Source of the DNA: Bacillus sp. CHD6a
GTDB taxonomy: Bacteria; Bacillota; Bacilli; Bacillales; Bacillaceae_I
Assembly (NCBI RefSeq): GCF_001293645.1
Contig: NZ_LBMD01000008.1
Coordinates: 59,102 to 123,101, forward strand
Direction of reading: 5' to 3'
Length of the DNA: 64,000 nucleotides
Position numbers and translations under genes: made by a program. Below are positions 55,663 to 64,000 of the stretch, one piece after another. The notes under the pieces are model-generated. The model was not told the origin of the DNA and ran no database searches. It saw only the letters and a list, made by a program, of their open reading frames with translations. Positions within the stretch are counted from its first letter, which is position 1, and each line of letters opens with the position of its first letter.

Positions 55663-56637
55663 TTATTGTATCAGATTGTTGTAATACGTCAAAAATTGTT
55701 TGCGCAATTCCCAAGTAGAAACAAAGTAGGAAAGGTTGGCAAAGCTGCTAGGCATCTTTTTATCGCCGCTTGTATGTGAAAACTGGTTCCCTTCTCGTAA
55801 AATGTCCATAGGAAAAGATAACGCCGTCCTAAACCAAGGCTGTCCTTTGCCCGATTCAATCAAAAAGGAATGGGTCTGAAATAAACTGCTATTCCATTTG
55901 ATAAAAGGAAGTATCCTGCTTGCATATTGGACATAATCCCACTCCTCATTTCCAATTGAAAGCAAATCATAATCAATTAAATACACCTTATTATCTGCAG
56001 CTCTAATAAAATTATGACTCGCCACATCACCGTGAAGAATCACTTTCTCTGTTTCCACATAATCTTTCATCAGCCCATCCAGTGCCAAGTGACTATAGTA
56101 TACAATTTCACTGATTACTTGAGGGTTAAACCACTTTGATAAAAAGGGTACATGACTTTCAAAAATTTTAAGTCGGTTTTGCCATTTGACAACCGTGCTT
56201 TCCTGGGGTAAACCAGATGGCAGAATGGGTAGGAGTGCTTTACTGTGTTGATGGAAATTTTGCAGGGTATTCAGTCCATCTTCTCTATCCTCTGTCTTGG
56301 AGAAGCTAAACTTTCGCTTAGGTACAATATACTTTAACAACACCCATACTAACTCTTTTTCTACAAGGAGGAATGAACCATCATTAAATTTTTCGTACAT
56401 AAGCCCCTTAAGAAAACCGTTCTTATGTAGAAGTTGGCTAACCTCTATGATGGTTTCCAGATTGCCAGGTTCTGAATAGCCCTTTAAAATATATAAACCA
56501 TCCTCTGACTGTATTTTATAAAGATTATTCTTTATTTTGCTGTAGGAATGTATCGCAAGCTTTGTTTCCCGGCAGAGACGAAAGAAAAGACGATTTCGAT
56601 TGAAATCGTCCCTAAAGATCGGTTGATCAGTTTTCAT
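55663..56637 (-). CDS. CotS/YsxE-like phosphotransferase-fold spore coat protein
   Basis: A 324-residue aminoglycoside-phosphotransferase-fold protein of the CotS family. It has the catalytic-loop analogue VILHGDVASHNFI near 220 and the metal-binding segment VYLIDYDLLSIGNEEWD near 240. In B. subtilis related proteins (CotS, YutH, YsxE) are spore-coat associated. The likely ATG (56637) overlaps the last codons of safA by 11 nt, so translation may be coupled to safA. A longer reading into safA on another frame is not credible. Whether it has kinase activity is unknown. Confidence 0.82.
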   Translation of the reverse strand: MKTDQPIFRDDFNRNRLFFRLCRETKLAIHSYSKIKNNLYKIQSEDGLYILKGYSEPGNLETIIEVSQLLHKNGFLKGLMYEKFNDGSFLLVEKELVWVLLKYIVPKRKFSFSKTEDREDGLNTLQNFHQHSKALLPILPSGLPQESTVVKWQNRLKIFESHVPFLSKWFNPQVISEIVYYSHLALDGLMKDYVETEKVILHGDVASHNFIRAADNKVYLIDYDLLSIGNEEWDYVQYASRILPFIKWNSSLFQTHSFLIESGKGQPWFRTALSFPMDILREGNQFSHTSGDKKMPSSFANLSYFVSTWELRKQFLTYYNNLIQ

Positions 56638-58057
56638 CATCAATTTCTGGACCTTCAAAATCCGATCCTTCATTTCGCTCTTCATTTGACATTCCATACC
56701 CATAACCTTGAGGATTATAATAGCCTGGAGCAACAGGATAGCCATAAGGAGCATAACCATAAGGAACATTTCGATAACCTTGAGGTGCTTCACAGCCACA
56801 ATCTCCACCGGAGCTTGCTCCTGCGACTTGTTGCTGATCACCGTCCATTGGTCCAAATCCTGAACCTGGAGATACTGGCCCCATCGGATAGCATGGATAC
56901 CCTCCCATTGGTCCCATCGGCATTCCTTGTGGCATCATTTGTGGCATTCCCATCCCTGGCATCATTCCAGGCATCATCTGTGGCATTCCCATTCCTTGCA
57001 TACCATTTTGAGCCATTTGATCTTGAACACCCATTACGGCACTTTCCATCTCTTCATTGCTCATGTTCGGCATTTGGCCCATTTGTTGCATATGTTGCAT
57101 TTGTTGCATCATTTGCTGTTGCATTTGCCCGTAATCAACATCTGGAGATTCTTCTCCTTGTTGCACTCCCATGACTTGGGATCCATCCATTCCTTGCATT
57201 CCAGGCATCATTCCTGGCATTCCCATTCCTTGCATTCCAGGCATCATCCCCGGCATTCCCATTCCTTGCATTCCAGGCATCATCCCCGGCATTCCCATTC
57301 CTTGCATTCCAGGCATCATCCCTGGCATTCCCATTCCTTGCATTCCAGGCATCATCCCTGGCATTCCCATTCCTGCGCCACCCCATCCTGGTCCCCATCC
57401 GTGATGGTGATGATAGTATGGCGGACATGGTGGGCATAACCCGCTTCCTGGTAATACAGGTGATACAGGATAGCATTCATCCATAGCTGGTTGTTGCACT
57501 CCCATGACCTGTTCAGGACTTTCCGGACTCTCTTCTTTAGGCTTTGGTATGTTTACAGGCATGTTCGCATTTGGCATGTTTACATTTGGCATCTTTATGT
57601 TCGGCATTTTAGCGTTTGGCATTTTAATGTTCGGCATCTTAGGCATTTTTTCATTAGGCTGCTTGTGCGGAACATTAACAGTCAAATAATTATTTACATC
57701 CACTTCAGGAAAATACGGCTTCAATTGCGGCATTTTCGGAGTGTATGGAGTTTTCTGCGCTTCTTTTACAGGTTGCTCTTTTACTGCAGGCTTCTTCGGC
57801 ATCTCCTTATAAGGATGTTGCGCTTTAGGCGCCTGTACCCCCATTACTTGCTTTGGTGCTTCTTTCTTTACACCCATCACTTGGCTTTCTTTCTTAACAG
57901 GTACCCCTGCCATCGGCACTTTTATTTTCATTCCAGGCATAATCATGTCAGGATTGCTTAGTTGTGAATTCGATTTCTTTAGTTCTTCGAAGTTCACATT
58001 GTATTTCTGGGCAATCTTCCACAATGTATCCCCTTTTTGGACAATATGGATTTTCAA
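56627..58057 (-). CDS. safA: Spore coat morphogenetic protein SafA
   Basis: A 476-residue protein with an N-terminal LysM domain (about 1-46: KIHIVQKGDTLWKIAQKYNV) as in B. subtilis SafA, followed by a very long low-complexity tail. The tail has five VMGV motifs, a MPN.KMPN run, five exact-type 12-residue GMGMPGMMPGMQ repeats, and a Gly/Tyr/Met/Pro-rich C-terminus with paired cysteines (GDCGC). SafA directs inner-coat assembly around the cortex. The TTG at 58057 follows GGAGG; a longer N-terminus lacks support. Placed next to nadA as in B. subtilis. Confidence 0.93.
   Translation of the reverse strand: MKIHIVQKGDTLWKIAQKYNVNFEELKKSNSQLSNPDMIMPGMKIKVPMAGVPVKKESQVMGVKKEAPKQVMGVQAPKAQHPYKEMPKKPAVKEQPVKEAQKTPYTPKMPQLKPYFPEVDVNNYLTVNVPHKQPNEKMPKMPNIKMPNAKMPNIKMPNVNMPNANMPVNIPKPKEESPESPEQVMGVQQPAMDECYPVSPVLPGSGLCPPCPPYYHHHHGWGPGWGGAGMGMPGMMPGMQGMGMPGMMPGMQGMGMPGMMPGMQGMGMPGMMPGMQGMGMPGMMPGMQGMDGSQVMGVQQGEESPDVDYGQMQQQMMQQMQHMQQMGQMPNMSNEEMESAVMGVQDQMAQNGMQGMGMPQMMPGMMPGMGMPQMMPQGMPMGPMGGYPCYPMGPVSPGSGFGPMDGDQQQVAGASSGGDCGCEAPQGYRNVPYGYAPYGYPVAPGYYNPQGYGYGMSNEERNEGSDFEGPEIDDEN
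57192..57375 (-). repeat. 36-nt in-frame tandem repeats inside safA
   Basis: Five near-identical 36-nt units (plus-strand form GGCATTCCCATTCCTTGCAT then TCCAGGCATCATCCC) encode GMGMPGMMPGMQ. Differences between units are mainly single synonymous bases (ATCATTCCT, ATCATCCCC, ATCATCCCT), pointing to recent expansion by slippage or unequal exchange. Confidence 0.92.
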
Positions 58058-58166
58058 GGATTTTCCCTCCTTAGCAAAGTCTTTACAGTCTATGAGTTGA
58101 GTAGGCATTTTGCCACTATTCTTCACATCAACTTATGCGTCAAAAGGGGAGTTTATGATAAAAAAC

Positions 58167-58209
58167 ATGGACACCGCAGGGAAAAATATATTTTTCCGAC
58201 GGTGCCCAT
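58167..58209. terminator. Hairpin/terminator between nadA and safA
   Basis: A 43-nt hairpin: outer arms ATGGACACCG (58167-58176) / CGGTGCCCAT (58200-58209) and an inner 18-nt perfect palindrome GGAAAAATATATTTTTCC. The minus strand continues with GTTTTTTATC, so it should end transcription of nadBCA. A palindromic repeat lies between nadA and this terminator. Confidence 0.85.
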
Positions 58210-58231
58210 TTTTATTATTCGCTTAAACACC

Positions 58232-58358
58232 GCTGATGATTTCCGCAAATGGCTTCGCTTTCCTAGGTGCGCCGCTGGAGCCTCCTCGGCAAGCCTGCGG
58301 GGTCTCCACCTAGCGCTATCTCCCTCAGGAGTCTTCGCCATTTGCTTCAATCAACAGC
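58232..58358. repeat. Palindromic repeat, copy 7 (inner type)
   Basis: 127 bp between nadA and its terminator. Tips GCTGATGATT (58232-58241) and AATCAACAGC (58349-58358), one mismatch. The arm pair is of the GCTGGAGCC / GGTCTCCACC type with GCGC on both sides. Matches copy 3 closely. Confidence 0.87.
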
Positions 58359-58401
58359 TAGAAACTGCATTCTTTTAAAATTCAACCCTAACAGTGCTTT
58401 T

Positions 58402-59505
58402 TTAGGCGTGTTCGAGCATTTTGTTTAGTGCTGAGATGGATTGTTGTGCTACATCATGTTCAACTTGGATTCTGTTGATGATTTGTCCGCTTTCGATGGA
58501 TTCCAGTGCCCATAGTAGGTGGGGAAGGTCGATGCGATTCATGGTGAGACATGGACACATGTTTGGATTAAGCGAAACAATTTCCTTGTCTGGGTGCTGT
58601 TGGATGATTCTGTTTACCAAGTTCATTTCTGTCCCGATTGCCCATTGAGTGCCCGCTTCCGCTTTTTCTATTGTTTCAATGATATATTTCGTACTTCCTG
58701 CGAGATCACTTTTTTGGACCACTTCCCACGTACATTCTGGATGTACGAGAATCTTCATCTCCGGTTTATCTCTTCTCAACTGTTCGATATTGCCAAGAGT
58801 GAATTTTTCATGAACCGAACAATGCCCTTTCCAAAGAATTACTTTTACATTAGATGGGTCACCGTCGTATTCCAGTTCATCTGTTATCGGATTCCAAACT
58901 GCCATTTCCTCTAGAGGAATCCCTAAATCATAAGCAGTATTTCTACCAAGATGCTGATCTGGCAAGAATAAGATTCTTTCTTTTTGTGTGAATGCCCATC
59001 TCACCATTTTGTGCGCATTGGAGGAAGTAACAGTAGCCCCGCCCCTTTTTCCGCAAAAGGCTTTAATGGCTGCAGTGGAGTTCACATACGTCAATGGCAG
59101 CATTGTGTCGCCAAAAACCTTTTCAAGCTTTTCCCACGCCCGCTCCGTTTGATGAATATCAGCCATATCGGCCATCGAACAGCCTGCCCTCATATCAGGC
59201 AATACCACCACTTGATTTTCATTTGTCAAAATGTCTGCAGTCTCTGCCATGAAATGCACCCCGCAAAAAACGATATAAGAGGCAGTTGTATCCGCCGCAG
59301 CTTGTGCAAGTTGCAAGGAATCTCCTGTCGCATCAGCAAATTCAACGACTTCATCTTTTTGATAGTGGTGTCCAGGAATAAAAAGATCCGATCCAAGCTT
59401 CTCCTTTATTTCCATAACTCTTGTTCTCATTTCATCTGTTGTCATATCACGATATTTGGCAGGCAAGAGCCCGTTATCTTTTTTCACTAAATCTAATATG
59501 TTCAT
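58402..59505 (-). CDS. nadA: Quinolinate synthase
   Basis: A 367-residue Fe-S enzyme condensing iminoaspartate with DHAP. Three cluster cysteines are in [23 protein letters not shown] and [12 protein letters not shown]. Other conserved blocks are [14 protein letters not shown] and [21 protein letters not shown] (split). ATG at 59505 has GGAG and starts 1 nt after the nadC stop; nine codons upstream overlap nadC. The cluster needs sulfur, plausibly from the desulfurase encoded divergently at 62088. Confidence 0.97.
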   Translation of the reverse strand: MNILDLVKKDNGLLPAKYRDMTTDEMRTRVMEIKEKLGSDLFIPGHHYQKDEVVEFADATGDSLQLAQAAADTTASYIVFCGVHFMAETADILTNENQVVVLPDMRAGCSMADMADIHQTERAWEKLEKVFGDTMLPLTYVNSTAAIKAFCGKRGGATVTSSNAHKMVRWAFTQKERILFLPDQHLGRNTAYDLGIPLEEMAVWNPITDELEYDGDPSNVKVILWKGHCSVHEKFTLGNIEQLRRDKPEMKILVHPECTWEVVQKSDLAGSTKYIIETIEKAEAGTQWAIGTEMNLVNRIIQQHPDKEIVSLNPNMCPCLTMNRIDLPHLLWALESIESGQIINRIQVEHDVAQQSISALNKMLEHA

Positions 59506-59506
59506 T

Positions 59507-60352
59507 TTAGTAAACTCCTTTCGCCCCAACATTGAAACTAATATCTAATGATTTTGCTGAATGGGTCAGCAGTCCTAAAGAGATATAATCCACACCAATG
59601 TCCCGGTAAGATGCGAGGTTGGTTAGATTAATACCGCCTGATGCCTCTGTTGTTATATGCTTTGGTACATGCTCAATATAATCTTTTATCTCTTCCGGTG
59701 TGCGGTTATCAAACATTATGACATCTGCACCAGCCTCCACAGCTTCTTGAACCTGTGCCAGCGATTCTGTTTCCACCTCAATTTTGACCATATGACCGAC
59801 TTTTTCGCGCACTCGTTTAACCGCGTTTGTAATGCTTCCGGCAAACTCGATATGATTATCCTTAATCATTACACCATCATACAATCCAAAACGGTGGTTA
59901 TAACCACCACCGCAAGTAACAGCGTATTTTTCCAACATCCTTAAGCCCGGAGTCGTTTTTCTAGTATCACAAACTTTTGTATGGTTGCTATCAAGTTCTG
60001 AAACGGCAGTTGCAGTCAGTGTCGCTATTCCACTCATTCGCTGCATCAAATTCAACGTCACTCTTTCTGCACCAAGTAAAGCCCTCATTTTCCCTTCCGC
60101 TTTTGCAATCACTTCCCCTTTTTCCAGTTTGTCTCCATCTTGTTTGAAAAGAGTTACCTGGACTGCTGGGTCAAGTAAGCGCATAGCTTCCATAACAATC
60201 TGTTCTCCTACGAAAATACCGTTTTCTTTTGCAATAAACGTTCCTGAACCTATTTCATTTTCAGCGAAAAGTGCCTCAGAAGTTAAATCTTTTTCCCCTA
60301 TATCCTCTTTATAAAAATGACGCAGCATCTCTTGCAACATGATTATATTCAT
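59507..60352 (-). CDS. nadC: Nicotinate-nucleotide pyrophosphorylase (carboxylating)
   Basis: A 281-residue quinolinate phosphoribosyltransferase. It has [13 protein letters not shown] at the N-terminus, [23 protein letters not shown] (split near 135-158), [10 protein letters not shown] and [13 protein letters not shown]. It makes nicotinate mononucleotide from quinolinate and PRPP. The start (60352) has AAAGGAG and overlaps the nadB 3' end by 44 nt, an unusually long overlap. Confidence 0.97.
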   Translation of the reverse strand: MNIIMLQEMLRHFYKEDIGEKDLTSEALFAENEIGSGTFIAKENGIFVGEQIVMEAMRLLDPAVQVTLFKQDGDKLEKGEVIAKAEGKMRALLGAERVTLNLMQRMSGIATLTATAVSELDSNHTKVCDTRKTTPGLRMLEKYAVTCGGGYNHRFGLYDGVMIKDNHIEFAGSITNAVKRVREKVGHMVKIEVETESLAQVQEAVEAGADVIMFDNRTPEEIKDYIEHVPKHITTEASGGINLTNLASYRDIGVDYISLGLLTHSAKSLDISFNVGAKGVY

Positions 60353-61943
60353 CTATCTCGTTCTCCTTTCCCATTGCGCTTTCTTCCTGTTGAACATGCA
60401 AAATCCGGACCTGCCTCCAAGAATCTTTAGCTACTGGAAAATCTGAACGAAAGTGGGCTCCACGACTTTCCTCTCGTTGCAGGGATGCTTCTGTAACCAG
60501 ATAGCACAACTGAAGCATGTGGATGGTCTCTATTTCTTCTATTTTTAAACTATCTGTTAGATGATCTATTGCCTTGCAGTATGGTTGGAAAAGTCCCAAC
60601 CACCCCTTTAACTCCAGTAGCCCTTCCCTATGTCGGACAATTCCAGCGTGCTTCATCATCATCTGTTGAATTTCTTCTTTTGATGGAAGTGGCACTGCCC
60701 TCTCCTGAATAAGCAAATCCTTTACTATTCTGCCAGTAGATGTTTGGTGCCAATGCAAATGAGAGTTGATGACTTTTTCTGTTAAAAGGTGATCTGCAAG
60801 CGTTTTGGAAAAAACGATGGTCTCAAGCAAGGAGTTACTCGCCAACCTATTTGCTCCATGCACCCCATTACAGGCAGCTTCTCCAACAGCATACAACCCT
60901 TTCAGCGTCGTTTCTCCATAAACGGTTGTATGAATGCCGCCCATATAAAAATGAGCCCCCGGAACGACTGGGATAAGATTGGACTTTAAGTCGATACCAT
61001 GCTTTGTGCATAGCTTAGTGATGGCAGGAAACCTTGTCTGGAATTGCTCTACATCGGTGATATTCAAGTATACCTTTTCGCTATTGTCCAACTCTTGAAA
61101 AATGGCACGGGAGACAACATCTCTTGGTGCCAAGTCTTTAAGTGGGTGAACGTTTTCCATGAACCGATGACCCTTTCCATCTTGGAGAAACGCTCCTTCC
61201 CCTCGAACAGCTTCTGAAACAAGTCCAACCGCCTTTCCATCCACAGACAGCATTGTGGGGTGAAACTGCATGAATTCCAAATCGGTCAATGTCGCTCCTG
61301 CCTGATAAGCGAGAGACAATGCCATGCCGGTAATGTTCTCATTATTTGAGGTATAAGGATACAGAGAACCCGCTCCACCTGTTGCCAAAATCACTTTTTC
61401 GGCAAAGTAATTTGTTCGCTCTCCAATAGAATTGAGAGTTTGAACGCCACAGCATTGGTCATTTTGGACATGCAATTTGATAACGGTTTCATGTTCTACC
61501 ATTAATACTTTTTTAGACAGCTTGGATTGAAGCCATTCCATCAATTGCTTGCCGGTTTGATCTCCTCCGGCATGAAGAATCCTTCTTTTAGAGTGAGCGC
61601 CTTCCATGCCAAGTGAAAAATCACCAAGAGCGTCGCGATCAAACTGCATCCCATTTTGAATTAATGCTTTTAACTCACCCGGCCCACACTTTGTCAGTAA
61701 TTCCACTGCATCTTCCTCATTGTGGTAACACCCGGCAGCAAGCGTGTCTTCGTAATGCAATTGCCAAGAATCTGTATGTTCGATAGCACAAGCAACTCCT
61801 CCTTGTGCAAGAAAAGAATTATTATCATTTTTACTCGACTTTGTGAAGATAATCACATTCATATGTTCACTTAAATAATTTGCAGTCAACAAAGCGGATA
61901 GTCCACTACCGACTACAATCACATCTCGCTGTAAACTAGACAC
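60309..61943 (-). CDS. nadB: L-aspartate oxidase
   Basis: A 544-residue FAD enzyme. The dinucleotide motif VVGSGLSALLTANYLS lies near residue 10; SFLAQGGVACAI, GVHGANRLASNSLLE near 350 and a helical C-terminal domain (about 410-535) follow. It oxidises L-aspartate to iminoaspartate for NadA. A GTG start at 61943 follows GGAGG with an 8-U spacer; an ATG 12 codons upstream lies within the operator/promoter region and is unlikely. First gene of nadBCA. Confidence 0.96.
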   Translation of the reverse strand: MSSLQRDVIVVGSGLSALLTANYLSEHMNVIIFTKSSKNDNNSFLAQGGVACAIEHTDSWQLHYEDTLAAGCYHNEEDAVELLTKCGPGELKALIQNGMQFDRDALGDFSLGMEGAHSKRRILHAGGDQTGKQLMEWLQSKLSKKVLMVEHETVIKLHVQNDQCCGVQTLNSIGERTNYFAEKVILATGGAGSLYPYTSNNENITGMALSLAYQAGATLTDLEFMQFHPTMLSVDGKAVGLVSEAVRGEGAFLQDGKGHRFMENVHPLKDLAPRDVVSRAIFQELDNSEKVYLNITDVEQFQTRFPAITKLCTKHGIDLKSNLIPVVPGAHFYMGGIHTTVYGETTLKGLYAVGEAACNGVHGANRLASNSLLETIVFSKTLADHLLTEKVINSHLHWHQTSTGRIVKDLLIQERAVPLPSKEEIQQMMMKHAGIVRHREGLLELKGWLGLFQPYCKAIDHLTDSLKIEEIETIHMLQLCYLVTEASLQREESRGAHFRSDFPVAKDSWRQVRILHVQQEESAMGKENEIDEYNHVARDAASFL

Positions 61944-61961
61944 AAAAAAAACCTCCTGTGT

Positions 61962-61985
61962 ATATAAGTGTCTTGACACCTATAT
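61962..61985. promoter_or_regulatory. NadR (NiaR) operator between nadB and nifS
   Basis: A 24-bp near-perfect palindrome centred on TGTCTTGACA (61969-61978) with only one mismatched pair. It lies between the divergent nadB and nifS-nadR genes and covers the -35 box of the nifS promoter. NadR, encoded two genes to the right, represses NAD synthesis genes with nicotinate as corepressor in Bacillus. The match to the published operator is from memory; symmetry and location are direct. Confidence 0.75.
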
Positions 61986-62002
61986 TTACATATTTCTATA
62001 CT
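61973..62002 (+). promoter_or_regulatory. Sigma-A promoter of nifS-nadR
   Basis: TTGACA (61973-61978), 18-nt spacer, TATACT (61997-62002). The -35 lies inside the palindromic operator, so repressor binding would block it directly. On the opposite strand TTGTCA (near 62005) could be the -35 for nadB, putting its start region over the same operator. Confidence 0.75.
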
Positions 62003-62087
62003 AATGACAAGAGATTTTTTCTAAGACCGAAAGATTGCTAGATATTACTAAATGTAGCAGTCATCTAAGGGGAGGGAGTTTCCAAAC

Positions 62088-63230
62088 ATGATCTATCTCG
62101 ATTACGCCGCTACTACCCCAATGAGCAACGAAGCCTTGGAGGCCTATCAACATGTGGCACGGAATTATTACGGAAACAGCAGTAGTTTACATGACACAGG
62201 AACCACCGCAGCGGATTTATTGGAAACCTGCCGCGGCGAGCTTGCACGGATAATTTCAGGTCAAAAAGAAGGTGTTTATTTTACAAGCGGTGGCAGTGAG
62301 GCGAACCTTCTTGCTATAAGAACCTTGTTAAAAGGCTGTGGACAAAAAGGAAAGCATATTATTACCACCGCAACAGAACATGCTTCCATTTATTCACTTT
62401 GCAGGACATTTGAAAAAGAGGGCTATGACGTAACGTGGCTGCCTGTGGACTCTAATGGGATTATTTCTCTTTCTCAATTAAAAGAAGCATTACGCGAGGA
62501 TACTTGCCTCGTGTCCATTCATCATGCTAATTCCGAAACGGGAATCTTGCAGCCGCTAGAAGCAATTGGGGCACTCCTTAAGGAAGAAAACATTCACTTT
62601 CATAGCGATTGTGTCCAGACATTTGGTAAAATACCAATAGACGTGGAAAAGCTACAACTTACAAGCATCTCGATATCATCCCATAAAATCTATGGACCAA
62701 AAGGCGTCGGAGCCTTATATATCGATCCAAAAGCATCTTGGAAATCCATTCACGAAGGTGCTAGTCATGAAAAAGGAATGCGTCCCGGTACAGTAGACGT
62801 ACCTGGTATCGCTTCTTTCCTAACTGCTGCCCAGATAATGGAGGCATCCATGCACGATATAAAAGAAAAGTATGAAACGATGCGAATCCACTTTCTCAGA
62901 TTGATTCAACAATCTTGGCTTCCCATTATAGTCGAAGGAGAACGCGCACAAGGCCTTCCACATATCCTCGGCTTAAGAATACCAGGTATAGAAGGACAGC
63001 TCGTCATGCTTGAATGCAACCGAAAAGGCATTGCAATCTCCACAGGGAGCGCCTGTCAAATGGGATCCCAATCCCCTTCAAGAACTATGATTGCAACCGG
63101 GAAATCACCAGATGAGGCAAGGGAATTCATTCGCCTGTCATTTGGAAAACAAACCACGATTAAGGACCTTGAGCTTTCTGTTGAGGCTCTTAAGGAAATT
63201 ATTGAAGAACAGATGAAAAGGAGCGGCTAA
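62088..63230 (+). CDS. nifS: Cysteine desulfurase dedicated to NAD synthesis (NifS/NadS)
   Basis: A 380-residue class V PLP enzyme. It has IYLDYAATTPMSNEAL, the lysine region ISISSHKIYGPKGVG near 205, and the cysteine loop STGSACQMGSQSPSR near 325, slightly different from the SSGSACTAG form of the other desulfurase at 20878. In B. subtilis the nad-linked NifS supplies sulfur for the NadA cluster. Strong site GGGGAGGG. Four nt before nadR, so co-transcribed. Confidence 0.94.
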   Translation: MIYLDYAATTPMSNEALEAYQHVARNYYGNSSSLHDTGTTAADLLETCRGELARIISGQKEGVYFTSGGSEANLLAIRTLLKGCGQKGKHIITTATEHASIYSLCRTFEKEGYDVTWLPVDSNGIISLSQLKEALREDTCLVSIHHANSETGILQPLEAIGALLKEENIHFHSDCVQTFGKIPIDVEKLQLTSISISSHKIYGPKGVGALYIDPKASWKSIHEGASHEKGMRPGTVDVPGIASFLTAAQIMEASMHDIKEKYETMRIHFLRLIQQSWLPIIVEGERAQGLPHILGLRIPGIEGQLVMLECNRKGIAISTGSACQMGSQSPSRTMIATGKSPDEAREFIRLSFGKQTTIKDLELSVEALKEIIEEQMKRSG

Positions 63231-63234
63231 ACTA

Positions 63235-63771
63235 ATGACACAAGATAAGAAAGTACTTGGGGAAGAACGACGAAACCTCCTTTTGCACTGGCTGCAAACA
63301 GAAGACAAACCGCTTACCGGAGGAGAGTTAGCAGGACGAACGAACGTAAGCCGACAAGTCATTGTTCAGGACATCTCCCTCTTAAAAGCAAAAAACGAAC
63401 CGATCCTTGCAACCAGCCAAGGCTACGTCTACATGAAACCTTTCGGGGAACAGGTAAAAAAAGAACGAATTATCGTGTCCTTCCACGAACCTCACCAGAC
63501 AAAAGAAGAACTATATATCCTCGTCGACCACGGCGTAACAGTCAAAGACGTGCGTATCGAACACCCTGTCTATGGCGATTTAAATGCTTCTGTCATGGTA
63601 TCTAGTCGCGCGGAAGTGGACGCATTTATACGAAAAATAAAGCAAACCAATGCTTCTTATTTATCTCAGTTGACGGATGGAACACACTTGCATACGATAG
63701 AGGCGGATTCCGAGGAGAAACTGGATGCAGCGTATGCGGTGTTGAAGGAAGCTGGGATGGTTGTGGAGTAG
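63235..63771 (+). CDS. nadR: Transcriptional repressor of NAD synthesis NadR (NiaR/YrxA)
   Basis: A 178-residue regulator. The N-terminal HTH_11 winged helix (about 8-60: ERRNLLLHWLQTEDKPLTGG; RTNVSRQVIVQDISLLK) is followed by the C-terminal 3H domain with conserved histidines (SFHEPHQTKEELYILVDHGV; DGTHLHTIEAD), which binds a metal and nicotinate. Start with GGAG. It probably autoregulates through the operator at 61962. Confidence 0.95.
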   Translation: MTQDKKVLGEERRNLLLHWLQTEDKPLTGGELAGRTNVSRQVIVQDISLLKAKNEPILATSQGYVYMKPFGEQVKKERIIVSFHEPHQTKEELYILVDHGVTVKDVRIEHPVYGDLNASVMVSSRAEVDAFIRKIKQTNASYLSQLTDGTHLHTIEADSEEKLDAAYAVLKEAGMVVE

Positions 63772-63797
63772 GTAGGCTTTGGGGCTTTGGGACTTTG

Positions 63798-64000
63798 GGG
63801 CTTTTGCGTGCTTCTATGTTACCGTTTGCTAGAACAGCGAAGGGTTTTGGGCGGAGAGAGGACTTCTCTACTACCGGTTTGGGAGCGGTGCGGCGATTTT
63901 GGGCGGAGACAGGGTTTCTCTACTACTGTTTTACTAAGATTTCGGTGGTTTATGGCGGAGAGAAGACTTCTCTACTACCGGTTTGGGAGCGGCGCTGCGA
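63798..64000. repeat. 52-nt-period tandem array B (continues past the window)
   Basis: GGCGGAGA begins at 63850, 63902 and 63954, exactly 52 nt apart; a diverged unit starts near 63798. Units 63850 and 63954 are almost identical (ACTTCTCTACTACCGGTTTG, then GGAGCGG), while 63902 and 63798 share a different second half (CGTTTGCTAGAA and TGTTTTACTAAG), so types alternate. GAGAAGACTTCTC in the last unit is palindromic. It lies after nadR, preceded by GGGGCTTT repeats (63775-63803). No gene is supported in 63772-64000. Confidence 0.9.

Noticed and set aside
57171..57404. Repetitive plus-strand ORF (CIPGIIPGIPIP repeats) opposite safA
   Set aside because: It mirrors the 36-nt safA repeats on the other strand and has no start signal of its own.

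Overview
The window is chromosomal DNA of a low-GC, endospore-forming Bacillaceae (Bacillus/Sutcliffiella-like). The evidence is Bacillus-type gene order (alaS-yrrI / yrrD-recD2-yrrB-mnmA-iscS-cymR-rarA / tcdA-6S RNA-aspS-hisS-yrzK-yrvJ-dtd-relA-apt-recJ-lapA-secDF-comN-spoVB-yrbG-yrzE-yajC-tgt-queA-ruvBA-bofC-coxA-safA-nadACB-nifS-nadR), many TTG/GTG starts with strong GGAGG sites, T-box leaders, and spore genes (safA, coxA, bofC, spoVB, an RsfA-like regulator, a CotS-like protein). No phage, plasmid, CRISPR, tRNA or rRNA gene was found. The species cannot be fixed from sequence reading alone.

Region by region. 1-1.8 kb: first codons of alaS, its T-box leader and promoter, and the AI-2E-family protein YrrI. 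1.8-14.6 kb: an accessory catabolic block, all on the minus strand, encoding a full reductive pyrimidine degradation route: beta-ureidopropionase, PreT/PreA dihydropyrimidine dehydrogenase, dihydropyrimidinase, an NCS1 permease, two small unknown proteins, a PucR-family regulator, (methyl)malonate-semialdehyde dehydrogenase and an omega-aminotransferase. Together they would take up uracil/thymine-type bases, reduce and open the ring, release beta-alanine and feed it to acetyl-CoA. 14.7-26.9 kb: sporulation and housekeeping genes (yrzQ, yrzR, yrrD, recD2, yrrB, mnmA, iscS, cymR, rarA, tcdA). 27-31.3 kb: 6S RNA and the T-box-controlled hisS-aspS operon. 31-47 kb: cell-wall amidase YrvJ, dtd-relA-apt-recJ, CDF exporter, secDF, comN, spoVB. 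47-53 kb: yajC-tgt-queA and ruvAB. 53-64 kb: bofC, coxA, nadE, a kinase-like coat protein, safA, and the NAD de novo genes nadBCA divergent from nifS-nadR across an operator/promoter region.

The most unusual content is intergenic. Seven loci carry members of one imperfect-palindrome repeat family. Arms differ between copies but stay complementary within a copy; some copies are nested inside others, and one separates the alaS T-box terminator from the alaS start codon. Four further intergenic arrays are strictly periodic: two have a 52-nt period with alternating sub-types (26983-27317 and 63798-64000) and two have a 21-nt period (33404-33522 and 39713-39904). A second type of inverted repeat occurs in the hisS leader and on both sides of one 21-nt array. 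A folded ~80-nt element with a U-tract lies between the first two genes of the pyrimidine operon and matches no riboswitch class I know.
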